Assembly (NCBI RefSeq): GCF_000687165.1
Contig: NZ_JMKU01000011.1
Span: 1 to 64,000, forward strand
DNA: 64,000 bases
Source of the DNA: Paracidovorax oryzae ATCC 19882
GTDB taxonomy: Bacteria > Pseudomonadota > Gammaproteobacteria > Burkholderiales > Burkholderiaceae_C
Direction of reading: 5' to 3'
Made by a program: the position numbers and the translations under genes
The notes under the pieces: model-generated
Seen by the model: the letters and a program-made list of their open reading frames with translations, nothing else
Database searches by the model: none
What the model was told of the DNA's origin: nothing
Shown: positions 1-8,379 of the stretch, piece after piece
Layout of the letters: each line of letters opens with the position of its first letter
Numbering within the stretch: position 1 is the stretch's first letter

Positions 1-144
1 GCTGTTGCGCGCCAGTTCCCGGCACACGGTGCTGGGGCTGCGCCCGAGAAGGCGAGCGATGGATCGCCCGCTCCATCCCTGCTGGACCAGCGAGGCCAGC
101 GTGAGGCGTTCTTCGGGCTGCAAGTGCGTGTATCGCGAAGTCAT
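1..144 (-). CDS. IS30-family transposase, N-terminal part (runs off window)
   Basis: Reading the minus strand from an ATG at 144 gives 48 codons that begin MTSRYTHLQPEERLTL and continue through GWSGRSIARLLGRSPSTV to CRELARNS at the window edge. This is the helix-turn-helix DNA-binding region at the start of IS30-type transposases, which bind the inverted repeats. The DDE catalytic domain would lie to the left, outside the window, so whether the transposase is intact cannot be judged. Family assignment rests on recognition of the HTH sequence, not on a search. Confidence 0.75.
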   Translation of the reverse strand, partial: MTSRYTHLQPEERLTLASLVQQGWSGRSIARLLGRSPSTVCRELARNS

Positions 145-200
145 CTGTGCAAGTTACCTGAGGTTCAGGTGTTGCACTTCAGATTGGAGACCGCCCGATC
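1..200 (-). mobile_element. End of an IS30-family insertion sequence
   Basis: The left edge of the window lies inside an insertion sequence whose transposase is read on the minus strand and leaves the window. The element end is not sharply defined. It lies between the transposase start (144) and about 200, because in-frame coding similarity of the neighbouring membrane-protein gene resumes at about 201. The terminal inverted repeat probably includes the GTTGCACTTC tract at 171-180, but the other end is outside the window, so neither the repeat nor a target duplication can be verified. Confidence 0.6.
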
Positions 201-269
201 AAAGAAGGCGCCGAGTACCCGCATAACGAGAAGTGGTACAGCCACCTGCTCGATCAGTACAAGCTGTAC

Positions 270-686
270 GTGGAGATGGCCGATCGCATAAGCCAGCGAC
301 GGACGACGGCAAATCAGTACTTCCTGGCAGTTAACACTGCGATCCTCGGCTTCGTTGGGTATCTCACAGTCAAGGACACGAGTGAGCATCACTGGCTCAT
401 TGCGCTCGCTGGAGTCGCGCTGACATACCTCTGGTACGTGATCATCACGTCGTACCGGAACCTGAATACCGCGAAATGGGCTGTGGTACATGAGATAGAG
501 AAGCGACTGCCGATCCGTCCGTACGACGCCGAGTGGAAGTATGTTGATCGTGGAACGAACCCGATGCTCTATCGCCCACTGTCTCACGTCGAGTCGCTCG
601 TGCCGTGGATCTTTATGGCCCTGCACGTCATCGTGTTCGTTAAATCAGTGAATTGGGCTGCCGTCCAGTCGGCCTTGCGCATGTGA
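270..686 (+). CDS. RipA-family-like small membrane protein, 5' end cut by IS
   Basis: This 138-aa protein starts with GTG and has three hydrophobic segments at about residues 15-34, 42-60 and 107-127, with the charged stretch HEIEKRLPIRPYDAEWKY between the second and third. It resembles the RipA-type octameric inner-membrane proteins (recognised from memory) often found beside DUF4062 or TIR-like genes. Upstream of the GTG the frame stays open from 162, and from about 201 it encodes a plausible extension (EYPHNEKWYSHLLDQYKLY). The native start was therefore probably further upstream and was removed or displaced by the insertion sequence. The stop is 4 bp before the DUF4062 start, so the two are cotranscribed. 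Function is unknown; a membrane effector or channel is an inference. Confidence 0.6.
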   Translation: MEMADRISQRRTTANQYFLAVNTAILGFVGYLTVKDTSEHHWLIALAGVALTYLWYVIITSYRNLNTAKWAVVHEIEKRLPIRPYDAEWKYVDRGTNPMLYRPLSHVESLVPWIFMALHVIVFVKSVNWAAVQSALRM

Positions 687-690
687 GCGT

Positions 691-1473
691 ATGACGCAGA
701 CGATATTTGTCAGCAGCACGTTCATGGACCTTGAGGTGCACCGGCGCCATGTACGCGACGCTATTGCCCGATTGGAGCTAACCTTTAAGGCCATGGAGTT
801 CTTCGGGGCACTTCCGGACACACCCAAGGCTGAGTGTCTCCGACTGGTCCGAGCCTCGAACATCTTCGTCGGCATCATCGGTATGCGATACGGCTTCATC
901 GACCCCGACGATGGGAAGTCGATGACCCAGCTCGAGTACGAGGAAGCGCAAGCCATTCGCCTTCCGACGCTAATATATCTGATCGACGAAGACCACCACC
1001 CTATGCTTCCAAAGTTTGTTGACACTGGTGCCGGCGCGGAGAAGCTGATGGCGTTCAAAGGCCAACTTAGGAAGGCGCACGTGGTGAATGCATTTTCCTC
1101 GCCAGAGGATCTTGCAGCGAAGGTCACTCAAGACGTTGTACGGCTTGTCGGATCGATAGAGAAGGCGCCCGGAGCCCAGATATTGCCTCAGCTTGCCGCG
1201 ACCGCGACGCGGATGCATCGGCTGACGCCACCACGGTTCGCGTTTTTAAAAGGGAAGGTCTCCGGCGCTTGCACGCAGGACGTACCGGATTCAGTGCTAC
1301 ATGAGAGTCTTGGGTTCTTGCTAGGTGGTGACAACATGGCCGCGGCATTCACTCTCAGTCGTGGCGCGCCCATGTCGCTGGATGATGCGATCGACAGCCT
1401 GATGAGGATTGAGGAGACCCTGATGGAACTGGTGAAGGACGCTCGTTCCACGCGCGAACGTGAAAAGCCGTGA
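691..1473 (+). CDS. DUF4062 (TIR-like) domain protein
   Basis: This 260-aa protein opens with the DUF4062 signature: FVSSTFMDLEVHR at residues 6-18, then a VGIIGMRYG strand near residue 60 and the acidic TQLEYEEAQAI stretch shortly after. DUF4062 folds are TIR-like and usually sit at the N terminus of larger sensor proteins. Here the domain fills roughly residues 3-110, and the remaining 150 residues have no recognised domain, NACHT or AAA module. The gene begins 4 bp after the small membrane protein, suggesting a two-gene unit in which a cytosolic nucleotide- or signal-handling protein works with a membrane partner. Enzymatic activity is not established for this family; NADase activity would be speculation. 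Confidence 0.75.
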   Translation: MTQTIFVSSTFMDLEVHRRHVRDAIARLELTFKAMEFFGALPDTPKAECLRLVRASNIFVGIIGMRYGFIDPDDGKSMTQLEYEEAQAIRLPTLIYLIDEDHHPMLPKFVDTGAGAEKLMAFKGQLRKAHVVNAFSSPEDLAAKVTQDVVRLVGSIEKAPGAQILPQLAATATRMHRLTPPRFAFLKGKVSGACTQDVPDSVLHESLGFLLGGDNMAAAFTLSRGAPMSLDDAIDSLMRIEETLMELVKDARSTREREKP

Positions 1474-1732
1474 CGATCGTTAGCTGCAGCCGTCACCAGT
1501 CATCCGATGCAGGCCGGCTACGACCGCTTGAGCCTCGAGACCGTGGACTCGCCGGCGGGCGTCTGCCGTCGGGCTGCGAATGACCGGTCGCGGCCCGGGT
1601 GAACTGGAACTTCTGCCCCTCAATCGTCTTTCGCAGGGTCGATGAGTTGCCTGCAAGCAGCCTCTCAGCCGTCGCCTGACCCATGGCAGACCGTATCCGA
1701 GTGCGAGAATATGGGCAAAAAGGGAGATCGCC

Positions 1733-3724
1733 GTGGCCCAGCAACAGTATCCGGTCGAGGTCCAGTCGGACTTCTTAGAAAAAATCACTCGCGCGAAGCC
1801 AGTGCAGGCCTTGGCTGAACTTATTTGGAACGGCCTGGACGCGGATGCCGGCCGAGTTTCTGTCTCGTTTGGGCACAACGAGATGGATACCCTCTCGGAA
1901 GTCATCATTCGAGACGATGGCAACGGAATTCCCAGGGTAAAGGCGCCAGAGTTCTTTCGGCGCCTCGGCGGGTCATGGAAGAAGCCGGGAGGCTCCACCG
2001 AAACCGGAAGGTTCTTGCACGGCCAAGAGGGGCGGGGGCGGTTCAAGGCGTTCGCCATCGGAACCCGCGCTGAATGGGCTGTCACATACAAGCGCGACGA
2101 GAAGCTTTGGAAGTATTCGATCACGATGTCGGCCAACGACATTCGCCATGTGAATATCTCCGATGAGGTTGAAGTCTCAAAGCCGACTGGTACTGGCGTC
2201 ACCCTGACGATTTCCGATCCTCGCAAGGGTTTCCGCTCGTTTGTGAGCGATGCTGGCATTCACGTATTGGCCGAAGTCTTCGCCCTTTATTTGGCCGACT
2301 ATCCCGATGTCAATGTGACGATTGGCGGCAAGCGCATTGACCCGGCCCAAATGATCACCAGCCGGAAGGCCATCAATCTGGCCGACATCGAAGTCGGTGG
2401 AAAGACGCATCCCGTCCGGCTCGAGATCGTTGAGTGGAAAGGGCTGTCCAACCGGGCTCTGTTTCTCTGCAACGAGAAACGGTTCCCTCTGGTGCAGGTT
2501 GATCGTCGATTTCACATCGGCGACTTCCAGTTCACAGCCTATCTCGAATCCTCCTATCTGACGGTCGCGCAGAAGGAGGGGACTGTTGACCTTGCGGAGA
2601 TGCAGACGCCGGTCGTCGCGGCCATTGACGAGGCCCAGAAGACGATCAAGGACTACTTCCGGCAGCGCTCCGCCATGGAGGCGCGCAGCTACGTCGAGGA
2701 ATGGAAGACGGAGAAGGTGTATCCCTTCGACGGCGATCCGACCACGCGCGTGGAAGAGGTCGAGCGGCAAGTGTTTGAGATCGTGGCCGTCAGCGTCGCG
2801 AAGAATCTGCCGGAGTTCGGCAGCTCCGCCCCGCAGAACAAGTCTTTTCAGCTTCGGATGCTCCGACAGGCGATCGAGAAGAGCCCCGAGGAGCTGCAGG
2901 TCATCTTGAACGAAGTGCTGCGGCTGCCCAAGCGCCAGCAAGAAGAGCTCGCCGAGCTGCTGCGCGACGTGTCGCTGTCGTCGATCATTAGCTCCGCCAA
3001 GATCGTGGCGGATCGGCTGAAGTTCCTTACCGGCATCGAAGCGGTGCTGTTCGACCCCGAGCCCAAGAAGCGGCTCAAAGAGCGCAGCCAGTTGCATCGT
3101 ATCGTCGCCCAGAATTGCTGGATGTTCGGCGAGGACTTCATGCTGTCGGTCGATGACCAATCGCTGACCGAGGTTCTGCGCTCGCACAAGAAAATTCTCG
3201 GGGAAGACATCGTCGTCGACGCCCCGGTCAAGCACGTCTCGCAGGAGCGCGGCATCGTTGACTTGATGCTGTCTCGGTCCACGCGGCGGCACAACGCGGA
3301 TTCGATTACCCACTTGGTGGTCGAGTTGAAGGCGCCCAAGGTCAAGGTCAACACCGACGAGATTTCGCAGATCGAGGGCTATGCCGCCTCGGTCATGGAT
3401 GACCCGAGATTTCGCAACGTCAAGGTGTCTTGGGTGTTCTGGGTCATCAGCGACGATGTCGGCCCGCACGCGAAATTCCGCATGACCGACGAGTCTGGCC
3501 TGATCCACAAGAAGGACAACGTTTGCATCTTTGTGAAGACCTGGGGCCAGGTGTTGGCGGAGAACAGAAGCCGCATGAAGTTCTTCCAAGAGCGGCTCGA
3601 ATACCAAGCCGACAAAGGATCCTCTCTCAAGCATCTGCAAGAGCACTACGCCAAATACTTGGAAGGTGTCTTTGATTCCGAGCCAGCCCCAGCTAGCGCA
3701 GAGGAAGTCGCGGCGGCAAAATGA
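1733..3724 (+). CDS. GHKL ATPase fused to PD-(D/E)XK nuclease-like domain
   Basis: This 663-aa protein has a Bergerat-fold ATPase at its N terminus. The N-box ALAELIWNGLDADA is at 27-39 (E29, N33), the G1 box RDDGNGIP at 60-67, the G2 box HGQEGRGRFKAF at 96-107, and a TGTGVTLTI strand at 152-160. A middle region (about 300-450) is helical and charged. The C-terminal part has the order of a PD-(D/E)XK nuclease: GIVD with D510, VELK with E531 and K533, then a conserved-looking Q546 in EISQIEGY. The family is unnamed to me. The architecture suits an ATP-gated nuclease of a defence or restriction system. The start is GTG at 1733, supported by AAGGGAG at 1720-1726. An ATGA overlap at its end starts a short unassigned frame. 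Confidence 0.75.
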   Translation: MAQQQYPVEVQSDFLEKITRAKPVQALAELIWNGLDADAGRVSVSFGHNEMDTLSEVIIRDDGNGIPRVKAPEFFRRLGGSWKKPGGSTETGRFLHGQEGRGRFKAFAIGTRAEWAVTYKRDEKLWKYSITMSANDIRHVNISDEVEVSKPTGTGVTLTISDPRKGFRSFVSDAGIHVLAEVFALYLADYPDVNVTIGGKRIDPAQMITSRKAINLADIEVGGKTHPVRLEIVEWKGLSNRALFLCNEKRFPLVQVDRRFHIGDFQFTAYLESSYLTVAQKEGTVDLAEMQTPVVAAIDEAQKTIKDYFRQRSAMEARSYVEEWKTEKVYPFDGDPTTRVEEVERQVFEIVAVSVAKNLPEFGSSAPQNKSFQLRMLRQAIEKSPEELQVILNEVLRLPKRQQEELAELLRDVSLSSIISSAKIVADRLKFLTGIEAVLFDPEPKKRLKERSQLHRIVAQNCWMFGEDFMLSVDDQSLTEVLRSHKKILGEDIVVDAPVKHVSQERGIVDLMLSRSTRRHNADSITHLVVELKAPKVKVNTDEISQIEGYAASVMDDPRFRNVKVSWVFWVISDDVGPHAKFRMTDESGLIHKKDNVCIFVKTWGQVLAENRSRMKFFQERLEYQADKGSSLKHLQEHYAKYLEGVFDSEPAPASAEEVAAAK

Positions 3725-4014
3725 GCGCCTCGCTTGCTGAGATCGCGCAACGGGAGGGGCGGATTTGCCGACGGACAGCAGGCTTGATGGGACAGCGCTA
3801 CAAACCTGAAATACCCATCAGCGGTCGTTCGTGTTGGCCAGTAACGACCCAATGCTGTCCTTCGCGTGTCGTCGCCGTAGGTCTGCTTTGCACTCCAGTG
3901 CGGACGTTCGAGCCAGGCGTGCTACGGAAGCCTCAGCGCCCGCAGACTGCCCCAGACCACTCCTTCGCTGTTGGGGCAGCAGCGGCTCCAGCCGCTGCAA
4001 AGCCGCCATTCCCC
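3721..4014. other. Boundary region with an ATGA-coupled but unassigned frame
   Basis: An ATG at 3721 overlaps the stop of the GHKL-nuclease gene in an ATGA arrangement, and the first dozen codons (MSASLAEIAQREGRI) look protein-like. After about 60 codons the frame runs into sequence antisense to the neighbouring lyase gene, where composition is proline/arginine-rich and not credible. The most likely reading is that a coupled downstream gene has lost most of its body at the edge of the accessory island. Nothing else is recognisable in this stretch. Confidence 0.35.
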
Positions 4015-5283
4015 TCACGCCGCCGCCAACCACCCCCGCGTCGCCACCCTCCCCAGCGCCTGCTCCAAATCCCCAATCAAGTCCTCCGGATCCTCCAGCC
4101 CCACATGCAGCCGCACCACCGGCGCAGTCCCCGTCCACGCACTGTGCTCCCGCAGCCGCTCCGGCTGGGCCACCAGCGCCAGGCTTTCGTACCCACCCCA
4201 CGACGCCCCGATGCCGAAAAACCGCAGGGCATCCACGAACGCATTCGCGCCGCGCGCATCCACGCCGCCGTGGCCATTCCCGCCGTTGCCGTCCGCGAAC
4301 GCGAACGACACCAGCCCGCTCGCCCCGCTGAAATCCCGCTTCCACAGCGCATGCCCCGGGTCGGAGGGCAGGGCCGGGTAGAACACGCGCCCGACCTGCG
4401 GCTGCTCCTGCAGCCATTCGGCCACCCGCGTGGCGTGGCGCTGGTGCTGCGCCAGGCGGACGGGCAGGGTGCGCACGCCGCGCAGGGCCAGGTAGGCGTC
4501 GTCGGCACCCACGGTGAGGCCGAGCGCTTCGTAGGCGGTGGCGATCCTGCCGGTGAGCTCTTCCGAGTCGGTGACGACGATGCCCTGCATCACGTCCGAG
4601 TGGCCGGCGATGTACTTGGTGGCCGCCTGGATCGAGATGTTCGCGCCCAGCCGGAGGGGCTGGCAGAACCATCCGCCGCTCCAGGTGTTGTCCGTGGCCA
4701 CGGGAATGCCGCGCGCGCGTGCCACGGCGGTGATGGCGGGCAGGTCCAGCACCTCGTAGAGCAGCGAGCTGGGCGATTCGACGTAGATCAGCCGGGTGTT
4801 CGGCCAGATCTTCGCGGCAAGGTCGCCCCGCGAGGGCGAGAAGTATTCGAGCGTGATGCCCAGGCGCTGCAGCAGCGTGGCGTCCACGCGCCGCACGGGC
4901 GAATACACGCTGTCGGCCACCAGGGCGTGGTCGCCGGGCGAGAGCAGGGCGACCAGCACCAGCGTGATGGCGGCCAGGCCCGAGGGCGCGAGGAAGGCGC
5001 GGTGGCCGCCCTCCAGCGCGGTCACGGCGTCTTCCAGCGCGCGGTGCGTGTCCAGCCCGTGGCGGCCGTACGAGGCCACGCGCTCGCCCGCGGTGCGGCG
5101 ATGGTGATGGTCAGCATGGTCCGCGGTGCTGCCGAAGCGCACGGTGCTGGTGCGCACCACGGGCACGTTCACGGGGCCGGAGCCGCCGCGCAGCGCGGGC
5201 GCGCCGGCATGCAGCAGCCGGGTGGCGGCGCCGAGCGGCGCGGGGGGTGGGTTGCCGTGCTGGCGGATATCGGGGCCGCTCAT
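4015..5283 (-). CDS. Cystathionine beta/gamma-lyase-type PLP enzyme
   Basis: This 422-aa protein is of the Cys/Met-metabolism PLP enzyme family (fold type I). Visible landmarks are the substrate-loop region SYGRHGLDTH at 71-80, the strand VATDNTWSGG around D198, and the PLP-binding lysine K223 in IQAATKYIAGHSD. Family members cleave C-S bonds of cystathionine, cysteine or related thioethers, releasing a thiol or sulfide plus ammonia and a 2-oxo acid. Its start overlaps the stop of the cysteine-dioxygenase-like gene by 4 bp, making it the last gene of the long minus-strand operon. This favours catabolism of an imported sulfur compound over methionine biosynthesis (classical metC). The exact substrate cannot be told from sequence. 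Confidence 0.85.
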   Translation of the reverse strand: MSGPDIRQHGNPPPAPLGAATRLLHAGAPALRGGSGPVNVPVVRTSTVRFGSTADHADHHHRRTAGERVASYGRHGLDTHRALEDAVTALEGGHRAFLAPSGLAAITLVLVALLSPGDHALVADSVYSPVRRVDATLLQRLGITLEYFSPSRGDLAAKIWPNTRLIYVESPSSLLYEVLDLPAITAVARARGIPVATDNTWSGGWFCQPLRLGANISIQAATKYIAGHSDVMQGIVVTDSEELTGRIATAYEALGLTVGADDAYLALRGVRTLPVRLAQHQRHATRVAEWLQEQPQVGRVFYPALPSDPGHALWKRDFSGASGLVSFAFADGNGGNGHGGVDARGANAFVDALRFFGIGASWGGYESLALVAQPERLREHSAWTGTAPVVRLHVGLEDPEDLIGDLEQALGRVATRGWLAAA

Positions 5284-5921
5284 GCCACGGCCTCGCTGGG
5301 GCGGAAGTAGGCGGCGTTGTAGTTCTTGACTTCGCCGGTGTCCGGGTCGATCGCGACGCGGCCCGTGAGCGTCTCCAGCGGCTGGCCATACAGGTGGAAA
5401 TGCAGCGTGGGCTCGGTGCCCACCACGGCGATGCTGTGGATGTCGTCGGGCAGGAAGGCGATGGACGCGCCGGGCTGCACGGTGAATTCGCGCGCCACGT
5501 GGATGCGCGCGCGGGCGGGGTCGCTGCGGTCGTCGGTGCGCTCGTACAGGCGGTTCACCTCCTGGCCTTCCACGGCCACGATCACGGCCCAGGTGGTGTG
5601 GTTGTGCGGTGCGGTGGTCTTGCCGGGGTTGATGGAGTTCAGGTACAGCGCCAGGCCGCCGTCGCCGTCCGCGGGGTTGAGGCGGTAGCGCGTGGAGGCG
5701 CCCACGCCGGCCGTCTCCGCGGGCGGCGGGAAGTCCGCGCGGCTGAACAGGTCCCTGTGCGCGGCCAGTTGCTCCAGCCGCCCGGTGATGGCCGAGAGCG
5801 CGGCACGGTCGGGCGTGCCCTGCGCGGTGAGGCGGCGCACGTCGGCCAGGGCGGCATCGACGGCCTGGCGGCGGCGCTCGGCGGTGGACGTGGCTGCGGT
5901 GGGGGTGGAGGTCGTGGTCAT
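5280..5921 (-). CDS. Cysteine dioxygenase-like cupin protein
   Basis: This 213-aa cupin is of the cysteine/thiol dioxygenase group. The metal-binding set is visible: H106 and H108 in PHNHTT, and a third histidine H162 in DDIHSI, with a further LHFHLYG strand at 173-179. Such enzymes use non-haem iron and O2 to turn cysteine, 3-mercaptopropionate or similar thiols into sulfinates. The N-terminal 60 residues are helical, as in the family. It sits between the ABC ATPase and the C-S lyase, with ATGA coupling to the lyase. This suggests oxidation of a thiol produced or imported by the operon. The preferred thiol is not predictable here. Confidence 0.8.
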   Translation of the reverse strand: MTTTSTPTAATSTAERRRQAVDAALADVRRLTAQGTPDRAALSAITGRLEQLAAHRDLFSRADFPPPAETAGVGASTRYRLNPADGDGGLALYLNSINPGKTTAPHNHTTWAVIVAVEGQEVNRLYERTDDRSDPARARIHVAREFTVQPGASIAFLPDDIHSIAVVGTEPTLHFHLYGQPLETLTGRVAIDPDTGEVKNYNAAYFRPSEAVA

Positions 5922-5962
5922 GTGTTCTCCGGAGGATGGCGGTAGCGGTGTCAGATGGAAGG

Positions 5963-6818
<856 letters not shown>

Positions 6819-6832
<14 letters not shown>

Positions 6833-7637
6833 GGCGTTTTTCCAGGGCGCGCGTGGCGCGGGCGATGGGGTAGCAGTAGGCGAAGAACAGCGCCAGCAGC
6901 GTGAAATACACCAGGATGGTGAAGTCCGTGCGCGCCACCGTGTTGCTGGCGATCTGGGCCGTGTCCACCACGTCGTGCACACCCACCAGCGAGGCCAGCG
7001 AGGTGCTCATGGTGATGCTGGCGTACAGGTTCATCCACGGCGGCAGCATGCGGCGCACGCACTGCGGCAGCACCACCAGCCGGAAGATCTGGCTGCGCCG
7101 GAAGGCGAGCGATTGCGCGGCTTCCCATTGCGCGGCGGGAATGGACTGGATCGCGCCGCGGAAGATCTCCGCCACGTTGGCGCTGGTGGGCAGCGCCAGG
7201 CCCAGAACCACCTTCACCCAGTCTGGGAAGGGGAAGGTCCACTGCACCAGGTGCACCTCGAACGGGAACACATAGGTGGTGAAGTAGATGAGCACCAGGA
7301 TGGGGGCGTTGCGGAACACCTGCACGTAGCAGCGCGCCACCACGCGGACGGCATGCACGGGCGACAGCGACAGCGCGCCCACCACCAGGCCCGCGGCCGA
7401 GCCCAGCGCCACCGCCAGCATGCTGATCTCGATGTTCACCCACAGGCCGCGCAGCAGCGCCGGCAGCCAGTTCCACAGGTGCCCGACAGCGCGCGGCGTG
7501 GTGCCGGTGGCATTCCACGCGGCCACCACGGCCAGGGCCGCCACCGCGCCGAGCAGCCACGGGTTGCGTGCGCTGCTGCGCACCGCATGCAGGAGAGGGG
7601 CGGCAGGCACCGGCCCCAGGACGGCGTCATTGGCCAT
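6819..7637 (-). CDS. Amino acid ABC transporter permease
   Basis: This 272-aa HisM/GlnP-type inner-membrane permease has a hydrophobic segment near residues 28-46 and then about five more membrane helices. The cytoplasmic coupling loop is recognisable as the EAAQSLAFRRSQIFRLVVLPQ region, which contacts the ATPase. It overlaps both its neighbours: the second permease upstream by 11 bp and the ATPase downstream by 14 bp. It presumably forms a heterodimer with the upstream permease, and translation of the three transporter genes is probably coupled. Confidence 0.92.
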
Positions 7638-8379
7638 AACCGGGCATCCTCCAGCGTTCTTCGAGCCAGCGGCCCGCCAGGCTCACCAGCCAGGTCAGCA
7701 GGCCGAACCAGATCAGGATGAGCAGCAGCAGTTCGAGCACGTTGTCGCGTTGCGACCAGATCATGATTGATTCGTACGTCACGTCGCCCACGGCGATGGC
7801 CGAGGCCACGGCCGTCATTTTCACGAGGTCCACGAGGTTGTTCACCAGGGAGGGCAGGGCGAAGCGGGCGGCCAGCGGCAGCTGCACCCGCGCCAGCAGC
7901 TGGCGCTGCGAGAAGCCCAGCGAGCGCGCGGCCTCCAGCGTGGTGGCGGGCACGGCCTCGATGCCGGCGCGCAGCGCCTCGGCGTGGAATGCGCCCTTGT
8001 GCAGGGAGACGACCACGACCACCCACACGAACGGCGTCAGCGGGTTCTGGCCTGCGCCCCAGTCGCGCAGCTGCTGCGTGATGAGCATGTTGAGCACGAG
8101 GAAGGCGCAATACAGCTGCACCAGCGTCGGCGTGTTGCGCGTTACCTCGACGAAGGCGCGCGCCGGGCCGGCCAGCCAGGCGCGCCCGGAGGTCATGCAG
8201 GCCGCCAGCACCACCCCGGCCGCCAGGCTGCAGGGAATGGTGAGCAGTGCCAGCTGCACCGTCACCCCCATGCCGCGCACGAAGGCCTGGCGCTCGGCGG
8301 CGTCGAGCACGAAGGCATAGTTCAGGCCGATGCCACGCAGCGCGTCCACACCCTGGGCGAGCAGGCTCGGGTCGCTCAT
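7627..8379 (-). CDS. Amino acid ABC transporter permease
   Basis: This 250-aa permease is the partner of the next gene. The typical coupling motif is visible as TTLEAARSLGFSQRQLLARV, and the N-terminal half carries LNYAFVLDAAERQAFVRGMG ahead of the first long helix, as in HisQ/GlnP-type proteins. The ATG at 8379 overlaps the stop of the aminotransferase gene (ATGA). Having two different permeases with two solute-binding proteins in one operon fits a heteromeric polar-amino-acid importer. Confidence 0.92.
   Translation of the reverse strand: MSDPSLLAQGVDALRGIGLNYAFVLDAAERQAFVRGMGVTVQLALLTIPCSLAAGVVLAACMTSGRAWLAGPARAFVEVTRNTPTLVQLYCAFLVLNMLITQQLRDWGAGQNPLTPFVWVVVVVSLHKGAFHAEALRAGIEAVPATTLEAARSLGFSQRQLLARVQLPLAARFALPSLVNNLVDLVKMTAVASAIAVGDVTYESIMIWSQRDNVLELLLLILIWFGLLTWLVSLAGRWLEERWRMPGYGQ

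Noticed and set aside
1474-1732. Possible small gene between the DUF4062 and GHKL-nuclease genes
   Set aside because: Short frames on both strands lack ribosome-binding sites and protein-like composition; treated as spacer, possibly holding the nuclease gene's promoter.
2177-3646. Open 489-codon frame antisense to the GHKL-nuclease gene
   Set aside because: Composition is H/D/L/R-rich mirror sequence without domains; the plus-strand protein has clear motifs and a ribosome-binding site.
3721-5310. 529-codon plus-strand frame beginning at the ATGA of the nuclease gene
   Set aside because: Only the first codons look protein-like. Most of it is antisense to the C-S lyase gene, which has an intact PLP lysine and family motifs.
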